A DNA stretch of 64,000 nt from Lentisphaeria bacterium (GTDB taxonomy: Bacteria; Verrucomicrobiota; Lentisphaeria; Victivallales; Victivallaceae): contig JALEMG010000009.1 of NCBI GenBank assembly GCA_022768375.1, positions 18,845 to 82,844 on the forward strand, read 5' to 3'. Each line of letters starts with the position of its first letter. The stretch's first letter is position 1. Positions 34,763 to 44,082 of this stretch are shown here, piece after piece. The notes below the pieces were generated by a model. It worked only from the letters and a program-made list of their open reading frames with translations, made no database searches and was not told the DNA's origin. The translations under genes were made by a program, and so were the position numbers.

Positions 34763-36094
34763 ATGACCTCAATGCAGTGGAAAAACTTGCTCTCGCCGCA
34801 TCGGTTGGGCAGCGGCGAGCCGGGGCGCATCACCCCGGAGCGGTCGCCGTTTCAGCGGGATTTCGACCGGATCGTTTTCTCCGGCAGTTTCCGCAGGCTT
34901 CAGGATAAAACCCAGGTCTTCCCCTTAAGCGGCAACGACTACGTCCGCACCCGGCTGACCCACAGTCTGGAAACCAGCAGCATCGCCCGCAGTCTCGGGA
35001 CCGCCGCCGGAGTTTTCATCTGCCGGGAGTTCGATACCGGAGGCGCCCATCCCAGCGACATCGGCGCGGCGGCGGCCGCCGCCGCGCTCGCCCACGACAT
35101 CGGCAATCCGCCGCTGGGACACGCGGGAGAGGAGGCGATCCGGGACTGGTTTGAAAATTCCGCCGTGGGCCGGGAGATGCAGGACGAAATGACCCTGCCC
35201 GAGCAGGCCGATTTCCGCAAGTACGACGGCAACGCGCAGGGGTTCCGCATCCTCGCCCGCCTGGAAATGCCGGATCACGTCGGCGGCATGCAGTTGACCT
35301 GTGCCACCCTCGGCACGTTTGCCAAGTACCCCGGTTCCGCGACGAGCAGACTGAAAAAGTGCGGAGTATTCCAGCAGGATTTCGCTTTGTTCGCCGAAGT
35401 CGCCGAATCCTGCGGCATGCTGCCGGACGGCGACGCCGCATGGCACCGGCACCCGCTCAGTTTTCTTCTGGAGGCGGCGGACGACATTGCCTATCTTACC
35501 GTGGATTTCGAAGACGCGCTGCGAATGGGACTGATCGAATACGGCGAACTGGAGCGGCTGTTTCTGGAGATCATCGACAGCGAACACTCCCGGGAGTACG
35601 TCAACACCCTGCCCTCGCCGCCGCGCAAGGCGGAATTCCTGCGGGCTCGGGCCATCGGCGTGCTGGTCCGGGCCGCCGCCGACCAGTTCATCGCCCGCCA
35701 CGACGAACTGCTGGCCGGAACATGGAAAACCCCGCTGACCGAAGCGATCCCCCAGCGGGAGACCCTCGCCCGGATCCGGGAGCGCAGCGTGACCAACATC
35801 TACAACCACCGTTCCGTGGCCGAAGTCGTCGGCGCGGGGTTTGAACTGGTCACCGGCATGCTGGATGCCTTCATGCCGTGCCTGAACGAACTGGCCCGCG
35901 AACAGTCCGGAGGCCGCCGGGCCAGTTGCCGCAGCAGAAGGATCGGCGCGATGCTGCCCGACCTCGCCGTCCCCGGAGTGTGCACCGGGACCCCGGCGTA
36001 CTGCCGGATGCTGCGGATGCTGGATTACATCTCCGGGATGAGCGATCATTACGCGGTGTCACTGTATCAGAAACTGAAGGGGATATCACTGTGA
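34763..36094 (+). CDS. dgt: Deoxyguanosinetriphosphate triphosphohydrolase-like protein
   Basis: 443 aa, HD-domain dNTPase. Metal-site motifs: VRTRLTHSLETSSIARSLG with the first His, AALAHDIGNPPLGHAGEEAI with His-Asp, and DIAYLTVDFEDAL with the last Asp. GDD-type binding and RERSVTNIYNH are typical of the dGTPase family. It removes triphosphate from dNTPs, influencing dNTP pools or phage defence. Start ATG 34763 has GGAGAA upstream and lies 25 nt after the -10. Its stop overlaps the start of the kinase (GTGA). Confidence 0.85.
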   Translation: MTSMQWKNLLSPHRLGSGEPGRITPERSPFQRDFDRIVFSGSFRRLQDKTQVFPLSGNDYVRTRLTHSLETSSIARSLGTAAGVFICREFDTGGAHPSDIGAAAAAAALAHDIGNPPLGHAGEEAIRDWFENSAVGREMQDEMTLPEQADFRKYDGNAQGFRILARLEMPDHVGGMQLTCATLGTFAKYPGSATSRLKKCGVFQQDFALFAEVAESCGMLPDGDAAWHRHPLSFLLEAADDIAYLTVDFEDALRMGLIEYGELERLFLEIIDSEHSREYVNTLPSPPRKAEFLRARAIGVLVRAAADQFIARHDELLAGTWKTPLTEAIPQRETLARIRERSVTNIYNHRSVAEVVGAGFELVTGMLDAFMPCLNELAREQSGGRRASCRSRRIGAMLPDLAVPGVCTGTPAYCRMLRMLDYISGMSDHYAVSLYQKLKGISL

Positions 36095-37146
36095 GCAACG
36101 TCAATGTCAACGGATTGTCGGGCCGCGAAATCGCCGGATGCGAATTGCTCCGGGAGTTGGGCAGCGGCAGCAGCGGCGTCGTCTATCTGGCCAATCAGAA
36201 ACGGCTGGACCGGCTGGTGGCGTGCAAACTGCTGCGCGTCGAGAACACGGAAGATCAACTTTTCGTCAAAAGTCTTTTCGCCGAAGCGCGCAACGCGGCC
36301 AAACTCGCCCACCCCAACGTGGTCCAGGCGCTGGACGTCGGCGTCACCGAGGACGGCATCAATTACTTCATCATGGAGTACGCCGACGGAAGTTCCCTGG
36401 AGACCATCCGGCTGGAGCATCCGGAGATCATCTCCCCCCGATTTCTGCTGGACCTCTCGCTGCAACTGGCCGGAGCGCTGGATTACGCATGGGAAAACTA
36501 TTCCATGATCCACGGCGATATCAAACCGGGCAACATGCTCATCCGCAGCAACGATCACCAACTGAAACTCTGCGATCTCGGTCTGGCCCACAGCACGGCC
36601 GGTGAAGACGATTCCACCGCGGACGACGTCATGGTCACTCCGCTCTACGCCGCGCCGGAGATCATCCGCCGCCAGAAGCGGACGCCGGACCCCCGCAGCG
36701 ACATTTACAGTTTCGGCGTCATGCTCTACGAACTCTGCTGCGGAGCCGCGCCCTTCCGGGGGTCGCTGGAGGAAATCATCGAGGGACACCTCGCCGTCAC
36801 CCCGCAGCCCCTGATCCGTCAGAATCCGGATATGGACGGCGAAATGGCCGCTTTCATCGACCGAATGCTGAAAAAAGACCCCGCCGAACGTCCCGCCAAC
36901 TGGAAGGAAGTCCGTTCCGTCCTCGGCGCCGTCCGCAAGCGGCTCTACCCGGACGCCATGCCCATTGTGGCGGTTTCCGGCAATGCCCCGGTCACCGGTC
37001 AGACCCGGACCGCCGTCACCGGTTCGTTCGGGGATGAAGTTCCGAAAACTCCCGGATTCCTCGCCCGCCATCCCATGCTGCTCCCGGCCGTACTGCTGGC
37101 GGTCATCCTGCTGGCGGTGGGGGCGATCCTGCTTCAAATGCGGTAA
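36091..37146 (+). CDS. Serine/threonine protein kinase with C-terminal membrane anchor
   Basis: 351 aa from GTG 36091. Gly-rich loop GSGSSG (24-29), ATP-binding Lys46 (ACKLL), Glu in AEARNAAKL, catalytic loop HGDIKPGN (141-148, His-Gly in place of His-Arg), DLG (162-164) in place of DFG, and APE (YAAPE). The C-terminal stretch HPMLLPAVLLAVILLAVGAI is a single membrane helix, so the kinase is inner-membrane bound with the catalytic domain inside. No PASTA or other sensor domain is seen. In the dgt transcription unit, overlapping it by four bases. Partner unknown. Confidence 0.85.
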   Translation: MSNVNVNGLSGREIAGCELLRELGSGSSGVVYLANQKRLDRLVACKLLRVENTEDQLFVKSLFAEARNAAKLAHPNVVQALDVGVTEDGINYFIMEYADGSSLETIRLEHPEIISPRFLLDLSLQLAGALDYAWENYSMIHGDIKPGNMLIRSNDHQLKLCDLGLAHSTAGEDDSTADDVMVTPLYAAPEIIRRQKRTPDPRSDIYSFGVMLYELCCGAAPFRGSLEEIIEGHLAVTPQPLIRQNPDMDGEMAAFIDRMLKKDPAERPANWKEVRSVLGAVRKRLYPDAMPIVAVSGNAPVTGQTRTAVTGSFGDEVPKTPGFLARHPMLLPAVLLAVILLAVGAILLQMR

Positions 37147-37155
37147 GGCCGTCCC

Positions 37156-38001
37156 ATGCGAATCGTGAATTTCGACACGGTCGCCGAAGCGGTGACCGAT
37201 CTGTGCGGCCGGGCCGCCTGCGATCTGCCGCACGACGTGCTGTCCGCGCTGCGCGACGCGGGGACCCGGGAACGCGGCGAACTGGCCGGAGACTTTTTCG
37301 CCCAGTACCTCCGCAATGCGGAACTGGCGGCGACGGAACGCCTGCCGCTGTGTCAGGACACCGGATTCGCGGTATTTTTCGCGGAGATGGGGCGGGACGC
37401 GGTGCTGGACCGCGGCACGCTGTACGACGCGGTGACCGCGGGGACCCGGGAGGGATACCGGCGGTTCTTTCTGCGCAAATCCATCGTGGCGGACCCGTTG
37501 TTCGACCGGAAAAACACCACCGACAACACGCCGGTCATCCTGCATCTTTCCCAAGTGCCGGGAGACCGGATCAAACTCGTTCTCGCCCCCAAAGGCGGCG
37601 GATCGGAAAACATGAGCGCCCTGCGGATGCTCAAGCCATCGGAGGGACGGCGGGGCGTGGCGGACTTCGTAACGGACGCCGTCATCTGCGCCGGCGGCAA
37701 CCCCTGCCCTCCCACCATCGTGGGCGTCGGCATCGGCGGCACCATGGAGTACGCGGCTTATCTGGCGAAACGGGCGCTGCTGCGTCCCGTGGGGAAGCCA
37801 TCCCCCGATCCCCGTTACGCGGAACTGGAAGCGGAGATATTGGAACGGATCAACGCCTCCGGCGTCGGCGCACAGGGGCTGGGCGGCGACATCACCGCGC
37901 TGGCCGTCCATATCGAATTTCATCCCTGCCATCTGGCCAGTCTGCCGGTGGCGGTCAATCTCAACTGTCATGCCGCCCGGCACGCGGAGGTGATCCTGTG
38001 A
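37156..38001 (+). CDS. Class I fumarate hydratase, alpha subunit
   Basis: 281 aa. Conserved cysteines of the [4Fe-4S] site are present: LPLCQDTGF, GGNPCPPTIVGVGIGG and VNLNCH. KGGGSENMSALRML is the substrate-phosphate-like loop of the class I fumarase/tartrate dehydratase family. With the beta subunit it hydrates fumarate to malate; L-tartrate dehydratase has the same architecture, so substrate is not certain. The O2-sensitive cluster suits an anaerobe. It starts 10 nt after the kinase and overlaps the beta subunit by GTGA. Confidence 0.85.
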   Translation: MRIVNFDTVAEAVTDLCGRAACDLPHDVLSALRDAGTRERGELAGDFFAQYLRNAELAATERLPLCQDTGFAVFFAEMGRDAVLDRGTLYDAVTAGTREGYRRFFLRKSIVADPLFDRKNTTDNTPVILHLSQVPGDRIKLVLAPKGGGSENMSALRMLKPSEGRRGVADFVTDAVICAGGNPCPPTIVGVGIGGTMEYAAYLAKRALLRPVGKPSPDPRYAELEAEILERINASGVGAQGLGGDITALAVHIEFHPCHLASLPVAVNLNCHAARHAEVIL

Positions 38002-38525
38002 AAATCCAACTGCGCACACCGCTGGACGAGACCGCGGTCCGCGCCCTGCGCGCGGGCGACCGGGTCCAGTTGTCCGGAGTCGTCTACACCGGCCGGGACG
38101 CGGCTCACAAGCGGCTCGTCGCCATGCTGGACGCGGGCGAAAAACTGCCGGTGGAATTGTCCGGTCAGGCCATTTACTTCGTCGGCCCCTGCCCCGCGCC
38201 GCCGGGACGTCCCATCGGTTCGGCAGGTCCGACCACCAGCGGCCGGATGGACGCCTACTCCCCCCGGCTCATCGCGGAATGCGGTCTGCGGGCAATGATC
38301 GGCAAAGGCGACCGGAACGCCGCCGTCCGAGCGGCCATGCGGAATCACGGCTGTGTCTACTTCGCCGCCACCGGCGGAGCGGGCGCGCTGATCGCCCGTT
38401 CGATCGTCCGCGCGGAGGTCGTCGCTTTCCCCGACCTCGGCCCGGAAGCGATCTACCGTCTGGAACTCGACCGTCTGGAACTCGTCGTCGCCATCGATGC
38501 CGACGGCAACTCCCTGTACCGCTGA
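37998..38525 (+). CDS. Class I fumarate hydratase, beta subunit
   Basis: 175 aa from GTG 37998. GAP (GPTTSGRMDAYSPRLI) and the GKG motif (MIGKGDRNAAVRAAM) belong to the beta subunit of class I fumarase/tartrate dehydratase, which supplies part of the active site. Two-subunit arrangement (separate from the 500-aa fused FumA). Coupled to the alpha subunit. Confidence 0.85.
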   Translation: MKIQLRTPLDETAVRALRAGDRVQLSGVVYTGRDAAHKRLVAMLDAGEKLPVELSGQAIYFVGPCPAPPGRPIGSAGPTTSGRMDAYSPRLIAECGLRAMIGKGDRNAAVRAAMRNHGCVYFAATGGAGALIARSIVRAEVVAFPDLGPEAIYRLELDRLELVVAIDADGNSLYR

Positions 38526-38554
38526 ACCACCTTCACCCGAAATGGAGTCCGCAT

Positions 38555-39982
38555 ATGAATGACCTCATCGCGCTGCAACCCGCCGACGTCTGGAATTTTT
38601 TCGCCCTGATCTGTTCCATTCCCCACCCCTCCGGTCATGAACGCGCCCTGACGGAGGCGCTCCGCGACGCCGCCCGCGACGCCGGACTTGCCGCCCGCAT
38701 GGACGCTGCCGGAAACCTCCGCATCGACCGCCCCGCCGCGCCGGGTCTGGAAGCCGCGCCGACGGTGATCCTGCAGGGCCATCTGGACATGGTGCCGGAG
38801 AGCGATCATCCCTTCGATTTTCTCACCGAGCCGATCAATCCCCGCGTCGACGGGGATTGGGTCCGCGCCGACGGCACGACGCTGGGAGGGGACAACGGCA
38901 TCGGCGCGGCCCACATCATGGCGCTCCTGTGCGACCCGGAACTGCGGTGCGGTCCGCTGGCCGGAGTTTTCACGGTGGAGGAGGAGACCGGCATGGGCGG
39001 CGCGGCCCGTATCGCTCCGGAATTTCTCGCCGGGGATTTCCTGCTCAACTGCGACCACGACAACGGCGAGGGGTTCTGCATCGGCTGCGCCGGCGGAGCC
39101 CGGCAGACATTCACCTTCGCTCCGAAGTGGGAAAGCGCCGCCGGGAACGGCGTGCTCGTAACGCTGACCGGACTGCCCGGCGGTCACTCCGGGAACTGCA
39201 TCCATCTGGACCGGGGCAACGCCATCCGTTTTCTGGCGGAGTTTCTCGATCTGCACCCGGAACTGCGCCTTGCCGCGCTGGATGCCGGACGGGTCGACAA
39301 CGCCATCCCGTCCGAAGCCGTCGCCCGCGCCGTCACCCCCGCGCCGCCGTCCGAGTTGCAGCGGGCCGCGGACGCATTCGCACTGCTGGTGAAAAAGGAG
39401 TGCGCCAACGCCGGCGACATGCGCCTTGCCGTCACCCCCGCGCCGCCGCCGGACGCGGTCTGGGACGAAGATTCCCGGCGGCGGATCGTTTCCGCCCTCG
39501 CGCTGGCCCCCGACGGGGTTATCGTCTGGTCGGAGGAGTTCGGCGTGCCCCGGGACAGTTCCAATCTGGCCGTCGTCCGCACCGCGGAGGGCAAGGTGAC
39601 GGTCTCCACCAGTCAGCGCAGTCTGGAGGACGCGGCCCGGGACCGGGTCTGTGCGCTGATCGCGGAACACTTCCGTTTGTTCGGCGCCGAAGCGCGGAAA
39701 GGCCACGTCTACCCGGCCACCACGCCCGGCCCCCAATCCCGACTGCGGCAACTCGCCCGACGCATCTGGGCGGAGATGGGACACCCGGATCAGGTGACCG
39801 TCGTCCACGCCGGGTTGGAAACCGGCTGGTTCTCCCTCAAAAATTCGGCGCTGGAAATCGTCTCCTGCGGGCCGCACATTGAGGAGTACCACACCCCCCG
39901 GGAACGGGTCTCCATCGCTTCAGTGGCGGAATTCGACCGCTTTCTCCGCCGTCTGCTGCGGGAAATCCCGCTCCAGTTGTGA
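38555..39982 (+). CDS. pepD: Aminoacyl-histidine dipeptidase (Xaa-His dipeptidase), M20 family
   Basis: 475 aa. Two-zinc motifs of the M20 family: LQGHLDMVPE, TTLGGDNGIGAAH, the catalytic Glu in VEEETGMGG, NCDHD, and a C-terminal His in CGPHIEEYHTP. GLPGGHSG marks the dimerisation/lid domain. The enzyme hydrolyses Xaa-His and similar dipeptides in the cytoplasm. Its last 63 nt overlap the convergent BtuF-like gene. Start 38555 follows AATGGAGT, a good Shine-Dalgarno. Confidence 0.9.
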   Translation: MNDLIALQPADVWNFFALICSIPHPSGHERALTEALRDAARDAGLAARMDAAGNLRIDRPAAPGLEAAPTVILQGHLDMVPESDHPFDFLTEPINPRVDGDWVRADGTTLGGDNGIGAAHIMALLCDPELRCGPLAGVFTVEEETGMGGAARIAPEFLAGDFLLNCDHDNGEGFCIGCAGGARQTFTFAPKWESAAGNGVLVTLTGLPGGHSGNCIHLDRGNAIRFLAEFLDLHPELRLAALDAGRVDNAIPSEAVARAVTPAPPSELQRAADAFALLVKKECANAGDMRLAVTPAPPPDAVWDEDSRRRIVSALALAPDGVIVWSEEFGVPRDSSNLAVVRTAEGKVTVSTSQRSLEDAARDRVCALIAEHFRLFGAEARKGHVYPATTPGPQSRLRQLARRIWAEMGHPDQVTVVHAGLETGWFSLKNSALEIVSCGPHIEEYHTPRERVSIASVAEFDRFLRRLLREIPLQL

Positions 39983-40765
39983 CCGCAGCGCCTCCAGCGC
40001 CGCCGGCATGCGCGGCGTGAGCCGGCAGATATCCTCAATGGCCGGGAAAAGAAACCGTCCGGCTTTCACTGCGGCGAGGTTGCGGTATTCCCCCCGGGAG
40101 AAGTATTTCCGCGCGGATGCCTCCGGCACGAAACTGACGATCACCTCCGGGTCGGCGGCATGAATGACCTCCGTACTCAGCACGAAGTAGTTCTCCGCCG
40201 CGCCCGCCGCGATATTGTCCAGTCCCGCCAGCGCCAGCGCGTCGGTGACGAAACTTCCCCGCCCGCAACTGACCACCGGCGGCAGTCCCAGCACCACCAG
40301 CGCCCGCATCCGGCGCCGGACCGGATGCCGCCGCAACTGCTCCAGTTTGGCGCGCAGTTCTCCGGCCAGCCGGTCGCCCGCCCGCGCCCGGCCGAGGATC
40401 CGGCCCACTTCGGCCACGTTGTCCGGCAGGTCGTCCATCGTCCGCGCCGGCAGCAGTACCACCCTGACCCCGCATCGCTTCAGCATGTCCCACTGGGGGC
40501 CGGGCGCCGCCATGTCGGTCAGTACGAACTTCGCACCGCTTTTCAGCACCGGTTCCACGAAGGGACGCCCCAGGTCTCCGACGACGGGGGTCCTCTCCGC
40601 CGCCGCCTGATCGCAGGCCGAACTCCGCCCGACCAGTTGCGTTCCGCCGTCCAGCGCCAGAATCATTTTCGTCACCGCCGGAGAAAGTGAAACCACCTTC
40701 ACCGGCGCTTCCGCGGCCGCGACAACCCTCAGCGCCGCCAGTGCCAATACCATCATCCGCTTCAT
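39920..40765 (-). CDS. BtuF/HemT-like ABC transporter substrate-binding protein
   Basis: 281 aa with a signal peptide (MKRMMVLALAALRVVAAAEA). The mature part is a helical-backbone type III binding protein: VKVVSLSPAVTKMILALDGG and LVGRSSACDQAAAERTPVVGD at the N-lobe, SFVTDALALAGLDNIA and DPEVIVSFV at the C-lobe, as in BtuF, which delivers cobalamin, heme or a siderophore to an ABC permease. No permease or ATPase gene is next to it. Convergent with pepD, overlapping by 63 nt, and divergent from the MFS gene; promoter TGGCAA-N17-TACATT at 40809-40837. Confidence 0.8.
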   Translation of the reverse strand: MKRMMVLALAALRVVAAAEAPVKVVSLSPAVTKMILALDGGTQLVGRSSACDQAAAERTPVVGDLGRPFVEPVLKSGAKFVLTDMAAPGPQWDMLKRCGVRVVLLPARTMDDLPDNVAEVGRILGRARAGDRLAGELRAKLEQLRRHPVRRRMRALVVLGLPPVVSCGRGSFVTDALALAGLDNIAAGAAENYFVLSTEVIHAADPEVIVSFVPEASARKYFSRGEYRNLAAVKAGRFLFPAIEDICRLTPRMPAALEALRSQLERDFPQQTAEKAVEFRH

Positions 40766-40808
40766 CGCATCGTCCTTTCTTCATCGCGGGCAATCTCCGC
40801 TCCGGCAT

Positions 40809-40867
40809 AATGTATCCCCGCTTTTTGCGGATTGCCACTTGCGAAAACACCTTTTCCGTGATATGTT
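40809..40867. promoter_or_regulatory. Divergent promoters for the BtuF-like gene and the MFS gene
   Basis: Minus strand: TGGCAA (40832-40837), 17 nt, TACATT (40809-40814). Plus strand: TTGCGA (40839-40844), 17 nt, TATGTT (40862-40867). The -35 boxes are one nucleotide apart. Confidence 0.6.
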
Positions 40868-40905
40868 ATACGGAGACAGTTATTTTTTCAGGAACCTCCG
40901 TTTTC

Positions 40906-42198
40906 ATGAACAACTTCGCCTCCACGCTGAGCGCCGGACAGCGGCGCGATCTCCGGATCCGGACTTATGTCGCCACATGGTTCGGCGGATTCTCCGATCT
41001 GATGCTGGACAATTCCGCCCTCATCATCATCTATCTCACGATGCTTCAGGCGGGAAACGCCGCGGCCATGCTCTCCACCGGACTGACCTCGCTGGTTCAG
41101 ATGTTCACCCTGATCCCCATGGCCGGCGTGGTGGACCGATTCGGGCCGCAGCGGGTCATTTCCGTCTCCGGGATCACCGCGTGCGCGGGACTGCTGCTGA
41201 CCGCATGCGCCCCGATCTTCGGTGATTCGGCCAAATTCGCCGCTCTCGCCGGGATCGCGGGATTCTGTCTCTCCAAGCCGCTGTGGAACGCCTCGTGGTA
41301 CACCGTGCTGAACTGTATCCTGCTCCCGGAGGAACGCGCGAAATTCTTCGGGTTCATGCGCTTTTCCTACAGCATCATCACCGGCGGACTGTTCTTTCTG
41401 CTGGGATTGGCCATGGGAAAAAATCCGCCGCTGCTGCTGCTTCAGGCCGCCATCGCCGTCATCGGACTGCTGGTGCTGGGACGCAGTTTCCTCATCGTCA
41501 CCATGCCGCTGCCGCCGCACGTGCCGCGGCATTACGACCTCAAAGGCTCGCTGGCGATCTCGATCCGCAACAGCCCGCTGAACGGATTCTCCGTGTACGC
41601 CGGGTTCATGATGCTGGCCTTTGCCCCGGTCCTGCCCATGGCGATGCTCTATCTGAAAAAAGGGCTGGATCTGCCGGCGGACGCGGTGCAGATGCTCTCC
41701 TGCGCCTGCATTGCGGGCAGCGTCTGCGGGTATTTCCTCTACGACAAGATCGTGAAAAAATTCGGTCTCCGGGTCCTGGAACTCTCTTTGCACGGGCTTT
41801 TTATTCTCGTCGCGCTGGCACTGGCATTCTGCGGGAAAAACGTTCCCGGCGCGGAATATCTGGTGGCGCTCCTGCTTTTCGTCGGCAACTTCGCCTACGC
41901 CTGCTTCTTCTGCGCGTTTTCACAGGAGATCCTCGCGCTGGCCCGCCCCGGCAATACGACCATGGCCGCCGCATTCGCCAACACCTACATGCAGACGGGC
42001 ATGGCCTGCGGCAGGGGAGCGGCCAGTTTTCTGCTCGGCTGCGGGGCGCTCTCGACCCGATGGCGGATGTTGGAGATGCCGTTTACGGATTTCCAGACAC
42101 TGTTTCTGATTTGCGCCGGACTGGCGTTTTTCGGGCTGACGTTTATTTTCTGTCTGCCCAGCGTCGTGCCGAAGCATGAAGATTATTACGAACCGTAG
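40906..42198 (+). CDS. Major facilitator superfamily transporter
   Basis: 430 aa with about 12 hydrophobic segments, two six-helix halves joined by a hydrophilic loop (VPRHYDLKGSLAI). Family motif A is partly kept: GVVDRFGPQRVI after TM2. The last ~20 residues are hydrophilic and cytoplasmic. Substrate unknown; the sequence does not point to a sugar or drug subgroup. Start 40906 is 39 nt after the promoter. An upstream extension of the frame has no family similarity. Confidence 0.8.
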   Translation: MNNFASTLSAGQRRDLRIRTYVATWFGGFSDLMLDNSALIIIYLTMLQAGNAAAMLSTGLTSLVQMFTLIPMAGVVDRFGPQRVISVSGITACAGLLLTACAPIFGDSAKFAALAGIAGFCLSKPLWNASWYTVLNCILLPEERAKFFGFMRFSYSIITGGLFFLLGLAMGKNPPLLLLQAAIAVIGLLVLGRSFLIVTMPLPPHVPRHYDLKGSLAISIRNSPLNGFSVYAGFMMLAFAPVLPMAMLYLKKGLDLPADAVQMLSCACIAGSVCGYFLYDKIVKKFGLRVLELSLHGLFILVALALAFCGKNVPGAEYLVALLLFVGNFAYACFFCAFSQEILALARPGNTTMAAAFANTYMQTGMACGRGAASFLLGCGALSTRWRMLEMPFTDFQTLFLICAGLAFFGLTFIFCLPSVVPKHEDYYEP

Positions 42199-42201
42199 CC
42201 C

Positions 42202-42230
42202 TTGAAAAATCCGTCGCGGCAAGGTACATT
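42202..42230 (+). promoter_or_regulatory. Promoter of the M42 peptidase gene
   Basis: TTGAAA (42202-42207), 17 nt, TACATT (42225-42230), overlapping the end of the MFS gene by a few bases' distance. Confidence 0.65.
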
Positions 42231-42272
42231 AAACGGCGGACGCGAATGACCGAATTTGGAGGAGTATTTTTC

Positions 42273-43340
42273 ATGTTCAATCGAAAAAGTCTTGCTTTTC
42301 TGGAAACACTGATGCGGACCGCCAGCCCCTCCGGATACGAGGCGGAAGCGGCGCGGACCTTCCGGGATTACCTGTCCGACTGCTGTGACGTCCGGTGCGA
42401 CGTCATGGGCAACACCATCGCCGCCCTCAATCCCGACGCCCCCATGCGGGTGATGATCGACGGCCATTACGACGAGATCGGGTTCCAGATCGTCTACATC
42501 TCCGACGAGGGGCTGCTGTATTTCCGCAACAACGGCGGCATCGACAAACTCAACGTGCCGTCCAGCGAAGTTGATATTCTCACCGCGCGGGGCCGGGTCC
42601 CCGGCGTCATCGGAAAAAAACCGATCCACCTCCTCTCCACCGACGAACGCAACAAGGCGGTGGAACTCAAGGAAATGTGGATCGACATCGGCGCGGAAGA
42701 CCGGGAGGAGGCGGAGAAACTGGTCTCCGTCGGCGATCCGGTGGTGATGCGGAGCAACTTCCGCATGCTCAACGCCAACCGCTTCATCTCCAAAGGCACG
42801 GACGACAAGATCGGCGCTTTCATCGTGGCCGAGACCATGCGGACTCTGGCCAAACGCAAACTCAACGTGGCGGTATTCGGCGTCGGCGCGGTGCAGGAGG
42901 AGGTCGGTCTGCGGGGAGCAAGCGCCAGCAGTTTCGCCGTGGCGCCGCAGGTGGGATTCGCCATCGACGTGGGATTCGCCACCGATCTGCCGGATGTCCC
43001 CAAGAAGCAGTACGGCGACATCGCGCTGGGCAAGGGACCGGCGCTCAACCGCAGTTGCGACAACAACATCGTCCTCGGGCAAATGCTCCGGGATACGGCC
43101 AAAGCGAAAAAAATTCCCTATCAGGAATCCGTTTCCCACCGGGCCACCGGAGGCACCGACGCGGCGACGATCCAACTCGTCCGGGGCGGAGTGGCCACCG
43201 CGCTGCTCAGCATCCCCAACCGCTACATGCACAGTCAGGTGGAGATGTGCGACCTCCGGGACGCCTTCGCCGCGGTGCAATTGCTGACGGAAACCATCGC
43301 CGCCTTTCGGGGGGACGAATCCTTCCTTCCGGTGCGGTGA
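42273..43340 (+). CDS. M42-family glutamyl/leucyl aminopeptidase
   Basis: 355 aa. Metal and catalytic motifs: DGHYDEIG (His, Asp), GTDDKIGA (bridging Asp), QEEVGLRGA (catalytic Glu pair), and DVGFATD, matching the FrvX/PepA-type tetrahedral M42 aminopeptidases. It trims N-terminal residues from peptides in the cytoplasm. Start 42273 has GGAGGAG; the earlier ATG (42246) precedes that site. Its stop overlaps the next small gene (TGATG). Confidence 0.9.
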   Translation: MFNRKSLAFLETLMRTASPSGYEAEAARTFRDYLSDCCDVRCDVMGNTIAALNPDAPMRVMIDGHYDEIGFQIVYISDEGLLYFRNNGGIDKLNVPSSEVDILTARGRVPGVIGKKPIHLLSTDERNKAVELKEMWIDIGAEDREEAEKLVSVGDPVVMRSNFRMLNANRFISKGTDDKIGAFIVAETMRTLAKRKLNVAVFGVGAVQEEVGLRGASASSFAVAPQVGFAIDVGFATDLPDVPKKQYGDIALGKGPALNRSCDNNIVLGQMLRDTAKAKKIPYQESVSHRATGGTDAATIQLVRGGVATALLSIPNRYMHSQVEMCDLRDAFAAVQLLTETIAAFRGDESFLPVR

Positions 43341-43516
43341 TGAAAAAACTCGGAGTGGCCAATTACGTCAACACCGGCGGATTCAACCGGCTGGCGGGGC
43401 GGCCGGCCGCTCCGGGCAGTTGGCAGCCGGAACAGACCTCCCGCCGCTGGCGGACGTTTCTGGTGCTGCTCGGCGCGACGTTTCTGGGCACGGGGCTGTT
43501 GTTTATCGCATTCTAA
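43340..43516 (+). CDS. Small predicted membrane protein
   Basis: 58 aa. The start MKKLGVANYVNTGGFNRLAG is hydrophilic, a PAAPGSWQPE linker follows, and residues 39-56 (FLVLLGATFLGTGLLFIA) form one membrane helix, so the bulk lies in the cytoplasm. ATG 43340 overlaps the stop of the M42 peptidase; the pair is coupled. Function unknown. Confidence 0.65.
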   Translation: MKKLGVANYVNTGGFNRLAGRPAAPGSWQPEQTSRRWRTFLVLLGATFLGTGLLFIAF

Positions 43517-43531
43517 ATTAAGGAACGGTTC

Positions 43532-44056
43532 ATGAGTCATGATTTTGTCACTTCGCTTCCGGCGCAGGCGGCGGGCCGCTGCATTATCGACACCGCGAAA
43601 AGTCTGGACCTGCTGCATGGTCCGCTGAATGTCGCTCCCGAACTGGCGGAGCGGGAAAAGGCGCTGTTTCTGGCCATGTTCAGTGCGATGGCGGAACGCC
43701 GAAAAAGCCGCGGCGACCAACTTGCCGCCGATGAGGTCTGTTCGCTTTTCACCTATGTCTTTGCCAAAGCCGCCGAAGCGGTGACCGATCTGTACAATCA
43801 CCAAACGGGCAAAGTGGATTTCTCCGGCATGTTCGACGGGCAGATCCCGATTTGCGCGGACGAAAGCATCACCGCGGCATTCAAAGAATCGCCGTTTCCG
43901 GCGGAATGCGCCCGCAACTATCTGCAATGGGTAAAAAACGACGCGGCCTACCTGGGCGGATGCGACATGCAGTTACTGCTCTTTGAAGCGTTGAAATGGT
44001 GTTTCCGCATCAGTTGCCACCTCGCGGTGGAGATCGCGGAACCCCAAGTCCGCTGA
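43532..44056 (+). CDS. Hypothetical protein
   Basis: 174 aa, helical, acidic and cysteine-containing, with no recognised domain. FAKAAEAVTDLYNHQTGKVDFSGMFD and the C-terminal LLFEALKWCFRISCHL look like a structured cytoplasmic protein. Starts 15 nt after the small membrane gene with GGAACGG upstream, so it likely is the third gene of the M42 operon. Followed by a bidirectional terminator hairpin. Confidence 0.6.
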   Translation: MSHDFVTSLPAQAAGRCIIDTAKSLDLLHGPLNVAPELAEREKALFLAMFSAMAERRKSRGDQLAADEVCSLFTYVFAKAAEAVTDLYNHQTGKVDFSGMFDGQIPICADESITAAFKESPFPAECARNYLQWVKNDAAYLGGCDMQLLLFEALKWCFRISCHLAVEIAEPQVR

Positions 44057-44082
44057 TCTGAAGAACGCGCGCAACTTTTTGC

